This document shows positions 23,290-31,882 of a stretch of DNA of 64,000 nucleotides, one piece after another. Source of the stretch: Streptomyces drozdowiczii (GTDB lineage: Bacteria; Actinomycetota; Actinomycetes; Streptomycetales; Streptomycetaceae); the NCBI RefSeq assembly GCF_026167665.1, contig NZ_CP098740.1, positions 1,178,001-1,242,000 of the forward strand, read 5' to 3'. The notes under the pieces are model-generated. The model saw nothing but the letters and a program-made list of their open reading frames with translations, did not search any database and was not told where the DNA came from. Positions within the stretch are counted from its first letter, which is position 1. Each line of letters begins with the position of its first letter. Made by a program: the position numbers and the translations under genes.

Positions 23290-24852
23290 GTGACCCGCAT
23301 GCGTATCAGGATCGTCGGCGCCGGAGCCATGGGGCGCGGCATCGCCCAGTGGGCGGCCTCGGCCGGACACACCGTCGAGCTGTGCGACGTACGCGCCGAG
23401 GCGGTGGCGGACGCCGTCGCCTTCGTACGCTCCATGCTGGACCGGGCCGTGGCCAAGGGGCGGATGACGGCGGCGGACGCGGAGTCGGCGGTGGAGCGGC
23501 TGGTCCCGCTGGACGACCCGTGGGCGGCGGGCCCCGGTGTGGAGCTGGTGATCGAGGCCGTACGCGAGGACCTGGCGACCAAGACCGAGGTGTTCGGGCG
23601 GCTGGAGCAGGCGCTGCCCGACTCGGCCGTGTTCGCCACCAACACCTCCTCGCTCTCGGTCACCCGGATCGCCGCCGCGCTGAAGGACCCGACGCGCCTG
23701 GCCGGGCTGCACTTCTTCAATCCGGTGCCGTTGATGCGGATCGTGGAGGTGGTGCCGGGCGCGGCGACCCGGCCGGAGATCCCGCCGCTGCTCGCCTCGC
23801 TCGTGGAGGGCTGCGGCCACCGCGCGGTGACGGTCGCGGACACCCCGGGCTTCTTGATCAACCACGCCGGGCGCGGCCTGGTCACGGAGGCGCTCGCACT
23901 GTTGGAGGAGAACGTCGGGGAGCCCGCGGACATCGACCGGATCGCGCGCGAGGTGCTGGGGCTGCGGATGGGCCCGTTCGAGCTGATGGACCTCACCGGG
24001 CTCGATGTGACGGCCGCCGTCATCGACTCGATCTGGGAGGGGTTCCGTTACGAGGACCGGCTCCGCCCCTCCTTCCTCACCCCGAACCGGGTGGCGGCCG
24101 GGCTGCACGGCCGCAAGACCGGCCGCGGCTGGTACGCGTACGGCCCCGAGGCCGCCGGGCCCGCGCCGGAGCCGCCGGTCGCGGGGAACGCGGACCGCCC
24201 GGTGCACGTCTTCGCCCCGGACCCCGCGCGGGAGGCCGACGCGGCCGTCCTCCGCGAGGCGCTGGCCTCGGCGGGCGCCGCCGTGGAGAGCGGGGACCGG
24301 CCGTCCGGGGCGGCGGTCGTCCTGGTCCCGGTCTGGGGCACCCCGGTCTCCTCGGCGGTCGCCGCGCACGGGCTGCCCGCCGGGCGCGCCTTCGGCGTCG
24401 ACCCGCTGCCCGCGGCGGGGCGGCGGCGCGTGCTCGCGGTGACCCCGGCGGCGGAGGCGGGGGCGGCGCGGGACGCCCGCGCGGTGCTGGCCCGGGCGGC
24501 GGACGGGGAGGAGCCGTTCGCGGTGTCGGTGGTCCGGGACACCGCGGGCTCGGTCGCGCAGCGGCTGCTGGCCTCCATCGTGTCGGTCGCCGCGTCGATC
24601 GCGGAGCGCGCGCTCGCCGCCCCGGCCGACATCGACGTGGCCGTCACGACGGGGCTCGGCTATCCGGTGGGCCCGCTGGCCTGGGGCGACCGGGTCGGCG
24701 CGGTCCGGATGCTGGAACTGCACCGGGCGCTGCACGCGTCGACGGGCGACCCGCGCCACCGCCCGACGCGCTGGGTCACGGAGCGCGCGGCGCTGGGGCT
24801 CGCGCTGACGGACCCGGGGACGTCACCGGAGGATGTGCTCGGAGCGCCGTGA
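23290..24852 (+). CDS. 3-hydroxyacyl-CoA dehydrogenase
   Basis: About 520 residues. The Rossmann NAD site is GAGAMGRGIAQWAA. Catalytic segment: ATNTSSLSVTRIAA, then the catalytic His in LHFFNPVPLMRIVEVV. Two C-terminal helical domains (3HCDH_C) are at about 190-285 (DTPGFLINHAGRGLVTEAL) and 410-510, the second arranged like PaaH/PaaC-type two-domain enzymes. It oxidises 3-hydroxyacyl-CoA to 3-ketoacyl-CoA, the step before the thiolase encoded divergently. GTG 23290 (GAGG three bases upstream) or ATG 23299 may be the start. Confidence 0.9.
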   Translation: MTRMRIRIVGAGAMGRGIAQWAASAGHTVELCDVRAEAVADAVAFVRSMLDRAVAKGRMTAADAESAVERLVPLDDPWAAGPGVELVIEAVREDLATKTEVFGRLEQALPDSAVFATNTSSLSVTRIAAALKDPTRLAGLHFFNPVPLMRIVEVVPGAATRPEIPPLLASLVEGCGHRAVTVADTPGFLINHAGRGLVTEALALLEENVGEPADIDRIAREVLGLRMGPFELMDLTGLDVTAAVIDSIWEGFRYEDRLRPSFLTPNRVAAGLHGRKTGRGWYAYGPEAAGPAPEPPVAGNADRPVHVFAPDPAREADAAVLREALASAGAAVESGDRPSGAAVVLVPVWGTPVSSAVAAHGLPAGRAFGVDPLPAAGRRRVLAVTPAAEAGAARDARAVLARAADGEEPFAVSVVRDTAGSVAQRLLASIVSVAASIAERALAAPADIDVAVTTGLGYPVGPLAWGDRVGAVRMLELHRALHASTGDPRHRPTRWVTERAALGLALTDPGTSPEDVLGAP

Positions 24853-24932
24853 CGGAGGTCCGCCCGGGCGCGGACCGGGCCGTGACCGATTCGTACAAGA
24901 CGGCCGGCCGGGGCCCCGCCTACGTTCGGTCC

Positions 24933-25328
24933 ATGACTCCACGACTCGACGCGATCGGTATCACCGCCGCCGACCTGCCCGCCTCCCTCGCCTTCTACCG
25001 CCGGCTGGGGCTCGACATCCCGGCCGGTGCGGAGTCCGCTCCCCATGTGGAGGTGGCCCTGCCCGGCGGCGGGCGCCTGATGTGGGACACGGAGGAGGTC
25101 GTCCGCTCCTTCGACCCCGACTGGAACCCGCCGTCCGGCGGGGACCGGCTGGGGCTCGCCTTCCTGTGCGACAGCCGGGCGGAGGTCGACGCGGTCTACG
25201 CGGACCTGACCGGCGCCGGCTACCGGGGCCATCTGAAGCCGTGGGACGCGGTGTGGGGGCAGCGGTACGCCGTCGTCCTCGACCCGGACGACTGCGCGGT
25301 GTCGTTGTTCGCGCCGCTCGCTGCCTAG
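24933..25328 (+). CDS. VOC-superfamily (glyoxalase-like) protein
   Basis: 131 residues with the two beta-alpha-beta-beta-beta modules of the vicinal oxygen chelate fold: [28 protein letters not shown] and [19 protein letters not shown]. The usual metal-binding His and Glu positions are only partly recognisable (HVEVALPG), so enzyme activity is uncertain; many streptomycete VOC proteins bind drugs or act as lyases. No ribosome site precedes ATG 24933, and TACGTT six bases upstream may be the -10 of a leaderless message. Its stop overlaps the convergent AraC-type gene by 4 bp. Confidence 0.85.
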   Translation: MTPRLDAIGITAADLPASLAFYRRLGLDIPAGAESAPHVEVALPGGGRLMWDTEEVVRSFDPDWNPPSGGDRLGLAFLCDSRAEVDAVYADLTGAGYRGHLKPWDAVWGQRYAVVLDPDDCAVSLFAPLAA

Positions 25329-26020
25329 GCGCGGCCGAAGTACGCAGTGAGCGTCGTGCCGGCCAGGTCGCGCATGTCCCGCGCCAGATGGGCCTGGTCG
25401 GCGCAGCCCGCCGCGAGTGCCGCGTCGGCGTACGGCAGCCCCGCGCGCACGAGCGCCAGGGCCCGCTGGAGGCGCAGCACCCGGGCCAGGGTCTTGGGCC
25501 CGTAGCCGAACGCGGTCAGCGAGCGTCGGTGCAGCTGGCGGGGCCCGAGTCCGGCGCTCCGGGCGGCCTCCGCGACGCTGCCGCCCGCCTCGAGGCGCGC
25601 GGCGACCGCGCGCATCACCGGGTCCGGGGGCTCGGTGCGGGCAGCGAGGTCCAGGGCGATGCCCTCCAGGGCGGCGGCCGGGTCGGGCGCTTCGGCGAGG
25701 CGTTCGGTGAGGCGGCGGACCGGGGCCCCGGGCCACAGCGCGGCGAGCGGGACCCGGAGGTCGCGCAGCTCGTCGGCGGGGACGCCGAGCAGGGCGGGGG
25801 CGGTGCCGGGGGCGAAGCGGATCCCGGCCCAGCTGCCGCCGGTGCTGGTGGCGGGCGCGGTGTGCGTGTCCGGCCCGGCGACGAGCAGCCGGTCCCCGTT
25901 CCACAGCAGGTCCATGCAGCCGTCGGGCAGCACCGGATGGTCCGTGCCCGGCTCGACGGTCAGGGTCCACACCCGCGCGCCGTCCAGCCGGGACGCGCAC
26001 TCTGTATAGCTGTCGCCCAT
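25325..26020 (-). CDS. AraC-family transcriptional regulator
   Basis: About 231 residues. The N-terminal beta-barrel-like region ([25 protein letters not shown]) is the DUF6597-type sensor common in this group. The C-terminal double HTH (about 140-228) includes [41 protein letters not shown]. It possibly regulates the overlapping convergent VOC gene, a frequent pair in actinobacteria. ATG 26020 or the upstream GTG 26044 may be the start; neither has a strong ribosome site. Confidence 0.85.
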   Translation of the reverse strand: MGDSYTECASRLDGARVWTLTVEPGTDHPVLPDGCMDLLWNGDRLLVAGPDTHTAPATSTGGSWAGIRFAPGTAPALLGVPADELRDLRVPLAALWPGAPVRRLTERLAEAPDPAAALEGIALDLAARTEPPDPVMRAVAARLEAGGSVAEAARSAGLGPRQLHRRSLTAFGYGPKTLARVLRLQRALALVRAGLPYADAALAAGCADQAHLARDMRDLAGTTLTAYFGRA

Positions 26021-26076
26021 GCCATTAGTGTCGTCGACGGACACGGCGGCGTACGCAATCGGCTACGGGGGCGGTC

Positions 26077-26421
26077 ATGGCGGCACTGATGGAGTTCACC
26101 ACGGACAACGGGGCGACGGTGACCGTGGAGGTCGACCGTCACGCGCCGGGCGCGCAGCTGGTCTCGCGGGACGGGCAGCACGCCCTGGCGAGGGCGGGGC
26201 GCACCTTCGACAGCGCGCTGGAAGGCATCCGGTCGGCGGCCGAGTCGGCGCTCGCCGTGTTCCGGGACGGGCGGCTGAAGCCGGACGGGGTGGAGCTGGA
26301 GTTCGGCGTGAAGATCACCTCGGAGGCGGGCGCGGTGATCGCGAAGAGCGCGCTGGAGGGCCATCTGACGGTGAAGCTGTCCTGGTCCCCGGGGTCGCAG
26401 AGCGCGCCGGCCGCCGACTGA
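26077..26421 (+). CDS. CU044_2847-family protein (trypsin-co-occurring domain, Trypco1)
   Basis: 114 residues. The family pattern is clear: FTTDNGATVTVEVD, then ALEGIRSAAESALAVF, then DGVELEFGVKITSEAGAVIAKSALEGHLTVKLSW. In other bacteria this domain is found beside or fused to trypsin-like proteases and NTPases of putative conflict systems. Here it stands alone; no protease gene is adjacent, the nearest being the subtilase 18 kb away. It is soluble with no signal. It is convergent with the YihY gene, 4 bp apart. Role unknown. Confidence 0.75.
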   Translation: MAALMEFTTDNGATVTVEVDRHAPGAQLVSRDGQHALARAGRTFDSALEGIRSAAESALAVFRDGRLKPDGVELEFGVKITSEAGAVIAKSALEGHLTVKLSWSPGSQSAPAAD

Positions 26422-26425
26422 GCGC

Positions 26426-27607
26426 TCACTCGTCGTACGGGTTGGACCGGTCCGGGTCCTTCTCTCGGCCGGGCTTCTGGAGCCGGGACTTCACGTCGTC
26501 CGGGGGCAGGAACCGCGACCAGCGCTCGGGGAACTCGGAGGGCATGTACGGGCTGTCGCCCTCGTCGCCCTCGTCCTCGTCGTCCTCGTCGTCGTGCGGG
26601 CCGCCGTGCCAGCTCTCCGCCTGGGTGCGGGCGACGAACTCGGCGGCCTGGGCGGCGCGCACCCGGTCGTTCGCGGCGCGGGCGGCGGCCGTCGCCACCG
26701 AGGGCCATACCCGGTCGATGGCGGCGTTGACGGCGGCGCCCACCAGCACCGCGAAGGCGGAGACGCCGATCCACAGCAGCACCGCGATGGGGGCGGCCAG
26801 CGATCCGTAGATCGTGGGGCCCTCGACCGTACTGGTCAGGTAGATCCGGAGCAGGAAGCTGCCGAACACCCACATCGCCAGGGCCACCAGGGCGCCCGGC
26901 ATGTCCTCGATCCACGGCGAACGGACCGGCACGGAGACGTGGTAGAGGGTCGTCAGGAAGGCGACCGAGAGCACGATGACCAGCGGCCAGTACAGGACGC
27001 TTATGACTTCGGTGCCCCACGGTATGAGCTCCACGACCCGGTCCGGGCCGACCACGAGCAGCGGCAGCACGACCGCGCCGAGCAGGAGCGCCACCACGTA
27101 CAGCAGGAAGGCGAGCATCCGGGTCTTGACGATGCCGCGCTGGCCGTCGAGCCCGTACATGACGGTGATCGTGTCGATGAAGACGTTGACCGCGCGGGAG
27201 CCGGACCACAGGGCGATGGCGAAGCCGAGGGAGATGACGTCGGGCCGGGCGCCGGTCGTGACGTCGGCCAGGAGCGGCTTGGCGAAGTCGTTGACGCCGC
27301 GCTCGGAGAGCATGGTGTGGGCCGCGCTGAGGATGTTGCGCTCGATGGACGCGACCGTGGTGGTGCTGGTCCACTCGTCGACGTAACCGAGCAGGCCGAT
27401 CAGGCCGAGGAGCAGCGGGGGCAGGGACAGCAGGGTGAAGAACGCGGCCTCGGCGGCGAGTCCCAGGATGCGGTACTCCATGCAGGAGTTGACCGTGTCC
27501 TTGAGCAGCTGCCAGGCGAGCTGCCGCTTGGAGACGTTGCGGTAGAGCACTCGGGCCCGGTGGAGCCGGCCCGGTGGCCGCTCGGGTGTTTCGTTTGCTG
27601 CCTGCAC
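26426..27607 (-). CDS. YihY/virulence factor BrkB family membrane protein
   Basis: 393 residues. Six hydrophobic segments between residues 50 and 305 carry the family pattern (AAFFTLLSLPPLLLGLIGLLGY, SLGFAIALWSGSRAVNVFI, MLAFLLYVVALLLGAVVLPLL, GALVALAMWVFGSFLLRIY, AAPIAVLLWIGVSAFAVLVGAAVNA). The C-terminal tail of about 85 residues is cytoplasmic, with a run of Asp/Glu (DDEDDEDEGDEGD). The family was once called RNase BN, wrongly; transport or lipid roles are proposed, and the function is unsettled. GTG start. Transcribed divergently from the acyl-CoA dehydrogenase gene, only 17 bp apart. Confidence 0.9.
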   Translation of the reverse strand: MQAANETPERPPGRLHRARVLYRNVSKRQLAWQLLKDTVNSCMEYRILGLAAEAAFFTLLSLPPLLLGLIGLLGYVDEWTSTTTVASIERNILSAAHTMLSERGVNDFAKPLLADVTTGARPDVISLGFAIALWSGSRAVNVFIDTITVMYGLDGQRGIVKTRMLAFLLYVVALLLGAVVLPLLVVGPDRVVELIPWGTEVISVLYWPLVIVLSVAFLTTLYHVSVPVRSPWIEDMPGALVALAMWVFGSFLLRIYLTSTVEGPTIYGSLAAPIAVLLWIGVSAFAVLVGAAVNAAIDRVWPSVATAAARAANDRVRAAQAAEFVARTQAESWHGGPHDDEDDEDEGDEGDSPYMPSEFPERWSRFLPPDDVKSRLQKPGREKDPDRSNPYDE

Positions 27608-27624
27608 GTCCTTACCGTATCGGC

Positions 27625-29262
27625 ATGGCGACCACCACCCACACCGTGTCCAACCAGGCCCCTCCCCTGCTCGGCTATGACGTCTTCGGCGCGGACCGGG
27701 CGCTCGGCGAGGCCGTGGAACGCCATCTTCCGCCCGAGGTCCTGGACGAGGCCCGGGACGGGCTCACCGCACTCGGCCGGTCGGCCGGCTCCGCGCAGGC
27801 GGCGTCCTGGGGCACCGAGGCCAACGCGAACCCGCCGAGGCTGCGCACCCACGACCGCTACGGGCACCGCATCGACGAGGTCGACTTCCACCCGGCCTGG
27901 CACCGGCTGCTCGGGCACGCCGTGGGCGCGGGGCTGACCGGCGCCTGGGACCGGCCGGGCGGGCATGTCCGCAGGGCGGCGGGCTTCCTGGTGTGGACGC
28001 AGGCGGAGGCGGGCCACGGCTGCCCGCTCTCCATGACGCACGCGGCGGTGCCGGCCCTGCGCGCCGAGCCGGAGGTGGCCGCCGAGTGGGAGCCGCTGCT
28101 GACCTCGCGGGTGTACGAGGAGGGGCTGCGGCCGGCCGGGCAGAAGGCGGGGGCGCTGCTCGGGATGGGCATGACGGAGAAGCAGGGCGGCTCGGACGTA
28201 CGGACGAACACCACGCGCGCCGAGCCGCTGGCCGAGGACGGCGCCTACCTGCTGACCGGGCACAAGTGGTTCTGCTCGGCGCCGATGTCCGACGGCTTCC
28301 TGGTCCTCGCGCAGGCCCCGGACGGTCTCACCTGCTTCCTGCTGCCCCGGGTGCTGCCCGACGGCTCCCGCAACCCGTTCGCGATCCAGCGGCTCAAGGA
28401 CAAGCTGGGCAACCGGTCCAACGCGTCGGCGGAGGTCGAGTTCGACGGGACGTGGGCGCGCCGGATCGGTGAGGAGGGGCAGGGCGTCCGCACGATCATG
28501 GGGATGGTGGCGGCGACCCGGCTGGACTGCGTGACCGGTTCGGCGGCGCTGATGCGGCAGGCGGTGGCGCAGGCGGTCCACCACACGACGCACCGCTCCG
28601 CGTTCGGCGGGCCGCTCGTGGACAAGCCGCTGATGCGCAATGTGCTGGCCGATCTCGCGGTGGAGTCGGAGGCGGCGACCGTGCTGGCGATGCGGCTCGC
28701 GGCGGCGTACGACGACGGCGGCGAGAGCGAGGCGGCGTTCCTGCGGATCGCGGTGCCGGCGGCGAAGTACTGGGTGACCAAGCGGTGCACACCGCTGGTG
28801 GGCGAGGCGCTGGAGTGCCTGGGCGGCAACGGCTACGTCGAGGAGTCGGGGATGCCCCGGCTGTTGCGGGAGGCGCCGCTCAACTCCATCTGGGAGGGGT
28901 CCGGGAACGTCCAGGCGCTGGACGTGCTGCGGGTGCTGCGGCGCGAACCGCTCGCGCTGAACGCGTTCCTCCAGGAGGTCGGGCGGGCGCGGGGCGCCGA
29001 TCACCGGCTGGACGCGGCGATCAGGGACATGCTGACGGAGCTGGCCGACCTGGCGGGGATCGAGGCGCGGGCGCGCCGGGTCGTGGAGCGCATCGCGCTG
29101 GTGCTCCAGGGCTCGCTGCTGGTGCGCTGGGCGCCGCCCGAGGTGGCGGACGCCTTCTGCGCTTCGCGCCTGGGCGGGGACGGGGGCGCGGCCTTCGGGA
29201 CCCTGCCGCACACCCTGGATCTGGCGTCGGTCGTGGCCCGGGCCCGGCCGGTGGATTCCTGA
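27625..29262 (+). CDS. AidB-like acyl-CoA dehydrogenase
   Basis: 545 residues, longer than classical acyl-CoA dehydrogenases (about 380) and typical of AidB. It shares the AidB N-terminal arm (LGYDVFGADRALGEAVERHLP), GMGMTEKQGGSDVRTNTT (flavin-binding segment), KWFCSAPMSDGFLVLAQ, LKDKLGNRSNASAEVEF and ECLGGNGYVEESGMPRLLREAPLNSIWEGSGNVQALDVLR. E. coli AidB belongs to the adaptive response to alkylating agents, binds DNA through its C-terminal domain and is an FAD protein. No alkylation gene is adjacent; the Ada/AlkA-like gene lies 13 kb upstream. Start ATG 27625. Confidence 0.9.
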   Translation: MATTTHTVSNQAPPLLGYDVFGADRALGEAVERHLPPEVLDEARDGLTALGRSAGSAQAASWGTEANANPPRLRTHDRYGHRIDEVDFHPAWHRLLGHAVGAGLTGAWDRPGGHVRRAAGFLVWTQAEAGHGCPLSMTHAAVPALRAEPEVAAEWEPLLTSRVYEEGLRPAGQKAGALLGMGMTEKQGGSDVRTNTTRAEPLAEDGAYLLTGHKWFCSAPMSDGFLVLAQAPDGLTCFLLPRVLPDGSRNPFAIQRLKDKLGNRSNASAEVEFDGTWARRIGEEGQGVRTIMGMVAATRLDCVTGSAALMRQAVAQAVHHTTHRSAFGGPLVDKPLMRNVLADLAVESEAATVLAMRLAAAYDDGGESEAAFLRIAVPAAKYWVTKRCTPLVGEALECLGGNGYVEESGMPRLLREAPLNSIWEGSGNVQALDVLRVLRREPLALNAFLQEVGRARGADHRLDAAIRDMLTELADLAGIEARARRVVERIALVLQGSLLVRWAPPEVADAFCASRLGGDGGAAFGTLPHTLDLASVVARARPVDS

Positions 29263-29304
29263 CCGGCCACAGCGACGGGGGCGGTGTGCCGCCGGCACAG
29301 CGAC

Positions 29305-29340
29305 GGGGGGTGGTGCTGCGCCGACACGGCACCACCCCCC
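29305..29340. terminator. Terminator after the AidB-like gene
   Basis: Perfect 12-bp arms GGGGGGTGGTGC and GCACCACCCCCC, 12-base loop. Just before it CACAGCGACGGGGG is repeated twice (29268 and 29296). Confidence 0.65.
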
Positions 29341-29534
29341 ATGCTGTACACACCGCGCGTGAGGCCGGGGGCCCCGCGGTGCGGTGTGCCGCCACTCTTG
29401 TACGGTCCGGGGACCCTCGCCAGAGTTGCAGAGGGTTGCAACCATTGTGTGGAGTTGCGGTATCGCGGCCCGGGCGGCGGCAGGATGGGGGCTCGGCCCG
29501 CGCACCGGGCCGGCACTGGGTGAGGGGGACCGGC

Positions 29535-30853
29535 ATGGAGACGACTCCGGCCGACGTGCTGCGGCCGGCCGCGCGGGAGAGCGCGCAGGCCAGACGCCAG
29601 GTGCACCGGTCCCGTGAGGCGCGGATGGCGGGCGACCGGATGCCCGCCGTGCCCCGGGCGGAGATCGGCGCCTCCTGGGACCGGGTGCTGCGCAGCGGCA
29701 TCGATCCCGAACAGACGACGCACAGCAGGCTGCTGGAGGCGGACGAGATCGAGCACCGGCGCCGCAGCTCCGCGCTGGGCGAGGTGATGCCGCTGCTCAG
29801 CGACGGGCTGACGAGCATCGCGGACGCCTCGCAGCAGATCATGGTCGTCACCGATGTGGAGGGCCGGGTGCTGTGGCGCGAGGGCAACACGGGGGTGCTG
29901 CGCCGGGCCGACGACATCTGCCTCGCGGAGGGCGCCGCGTGGTCCGAGGAGATCACCGGCACCAATGCGATCGGCACGGCGCTGGCGTCCCGCGCCCCGG
30001 TGCAGGTGCACTCGGCGGAGCACTTCGTGCGCACCCTGCACGGCTGGACGTGCGCGGCGGCCCCGGTGCGCGATCCCCGGGACGGCCGGCTGATGGGGAT
30101 CGTGGACATCAGCGGGCCCGCGTCCACCTTCCACCCGACGACGCTGGCCCTGGTGCGGTCGGTGGCCCGGCTGGCGGAGAGCGAGATCCGGGTGCGGCAC
30201 CTGGAGGCGGTGGACCGGCTGCGGGCGGTGGCCGCGCCGGTGCTGAGCCGGATCGGCGGCCGGGCGGTGGCGGTGGACGGACACGGCTGGACGGCGGCGG
30301 TGACGGGGATGCCCCGGTGGACCGGCTGCCGCTGCCGAAGTCGCTGGGGCCGGGCCGGGTGTGGCTGCCGTCGCTGGGGATGTGCCGGGTGGAGCCGCTG
30401 CCGGGCGGTTGGCTGGTCCAGGTCGCGGACGGGGCGATGGACAGCCCGCCGCGCCGGGTGGTCCTCGATCTGAGCCGGCCGCGCGCGCTCGCGGTGAACG
30501 TGGTGAGCCCGGTGGGCACCTGGACCCAGCGGCTCTCCCCGCGCCACGCCGAGCTGCTGTACGCGCTGGCGGTGCACCGGGAGGGGCGTACGGCGTCCGA
30601 GCTGGCCCAGGACCTGTTCGGTGACGCGACCAGGACGGTGACGGTGCGGGCCGAGATATCGCGGCTGCGGCGCCATCTGGCCGAGGTGCTGGCGCACCGC
30701 CCGTACCGGTTCGGCGAGGGCGTGGAGGTGGAGGTGATCCACCCGGAGCACCCGGCCGATCTGCTGCCGCGCTCGCAGGCCCCGGTGGTCGCGGCGGCGC
30801 GCGAGGCGCGGGAGCGGGAGGCGCGGGAGCGGGAGGCGCCGGAGCCCCGGTGA
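29535..30853 (+). pseudogene. GAF-domain transcriptional regulator, frameshifted
   Basis: Two frames join to one protein of about 440 residues. The first frame (from ATG 29535, GAGGGGG upstream) has the GAF sensor at about 75-220 (SIADASQQIMVVTDVEGRVLWREG; TNAIGTALASRAPVQVHSAEHFV). The second (from about 30311) has VDRLPLPKSLGPGRVWLPSLG and a C-terminal helix-turn-helix-like part (LFGDATRTVTVRAEISRLRRHLAEVLAHRPYRF). The break is at ATGCCCCGGTGG (30309-30320): five C's instead of four would read Met-Pro-Pro-Val-Asp and keep the frame. GAF regulators of this layout (AcoR-like front end without the AAA domain) respond to small ligands. The intact remainder suggests a sequencing error. Confidence 0.8.
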
Positions 30854-30902
30854 CCTGGGGCCGGGTGGGGCGAGGGGTGCGGGGCATGGTTGTCTGGCAG
30901 CC

Positions 30903-31499
30903 ATGAGCGACCCCGCACGTCCCGCACCGCCGGCCTCCGAAGAGGTGACCATCTGGTCCCTGGAGCAGACCTCCCCCGATGATCTGCGGCCGTCCGCCGT
31001 GCCGGACGCGGAGGTCCGGATCGTGCGGTCCGAGGTGCCGCTGCCCGAGTTCAGCCGCTTCCTGTACACGGCGGTGGGCGGAGACATCCGGTGGACGGAC
31101 CGCCTCGGGATGACGTACGCGCAGTGGCAGGAGGCCCTGGAGCGGCCGGGCGCGGAGACCTGGGTGGCGTACGCGAACGGCACCCCGGCGGGCTACGTCG
31201 AGCTGGACCCGCAGGACGACGGGGTCGTCGAGATCATGTACTTCGGGCTGATCCCGGCCTTCCGGGGGCGGCGGATCGGCGGTCATCTGCTGTCGTACGG
31301 CACGGCCCGCGCCTGGGACCTGGGCGAGCGGTGGCCCGAGCGGCCGGCGACGAAGCGGGTGTGGCTGCACACCTGCTCAAAGGACGGTCCGCACGCGATG
31401 GACAACTACCTGAGGCGCGGCTTCCGGCTCTTCGACACCCGGACCGAGCTGGAGGAGCCGGTGGACACCCCCGGCCCGTGGCCGGGCTCCGGCCGCTGA
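30903..31499 (+). CDS. GNAT-family N-acetyltransferase
   Basis: 198 residues. The acetyl-CoA site is VVEIMYFGLIPAFRGRRIGGHLLSYGTARAWDLG (motif A, with R-G-R-R-I-G-G), preceded by the strand AYANGTPAGYVELDP and followed by RVWLHTCSKDGPHAMDNYLRRGFRLFDT. It transfers an acetyl group from acetyl-CoA to an amine; the acceptor is unknown. It ends 185 bp before the cys leader peptide and appears to be a separate transcription unit. Confidence 0.88.
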   Translation: MSDPARPAPPASEEVTIWSLEQTSPDDLRPSAVPDAEVRIVRSEVPLPEFSRFLYTAVGGDIRWTDRLGMTYAQWQEALERPGAETWVAYANGTPAGYVELDPQDDGVVEIMYFGLIPAFRGRRIGGHLLSYGTARAWDLGERWPERPATKRVWLHTCSKDGPHAMDNYLRRGFRLFDTRTELEEPVDTPGPWPGSGR

Positions 31500-31683
31500 G
31501 CGGTGCCCCGCGCGCAGCCGTAGCCGTTTCCGCGGCAAATCCCCTTGGTTGTCCGGTTTTACGCTCCACCCGGCGTCCGCCCCGTGCGTGACGGGCGCCA
31601 CAGCGTCTCACTAGGCGGGACCACGCCGTCCACATCATGGATAGTGGTGGACTGCCGCGAGATCCCCATGACACGCTTCCGTC

Positions 31684-31767
31684 ATGTCCGGAACTGGAAT
31701 TGCCTTGGTGAGTCGACGCCACGTCGACCTCGGCCGCATGTCCAGCGCCATCTGTCCGGCGAGCTGA
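31684..31767 (+). CDS. Leader peptide of the sulfur-assimilation operon (cys-type)
   Basis: A 27-codon ORF (ATG 31684, TGA 31767) ending SRRHVDLGRMSSAICPAS. The RRHVDL motif followed by a C-terminal cysteine is typical of short leader peptides before streptomycete sulfur genes, as I recall. The stop lies 115 nt before the sulfite reductase ATG. By analogy with cysteine-responsive upstream ORFs in actinobacteria, slow translation of the Cys codon when cysteine is scarce could raise downstream expression. The single Cys is directly seen; the mechanism is inferred. Confidence 0.75.
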   Translation: MSGTGIALVSRRHVDLGRMSSAICPAS

Positions 31768-31882
31768 GAGTCCCAGCACCGCCGCGATCCCTTTCTTTCT
31801 CCGCTACCCCTGCGCACCGCCGCGCCTCACGCGAGTGTGCAGTTCAGAGCCGCCCTCCCGCAGTCCCGAAGGACGTACCGTC

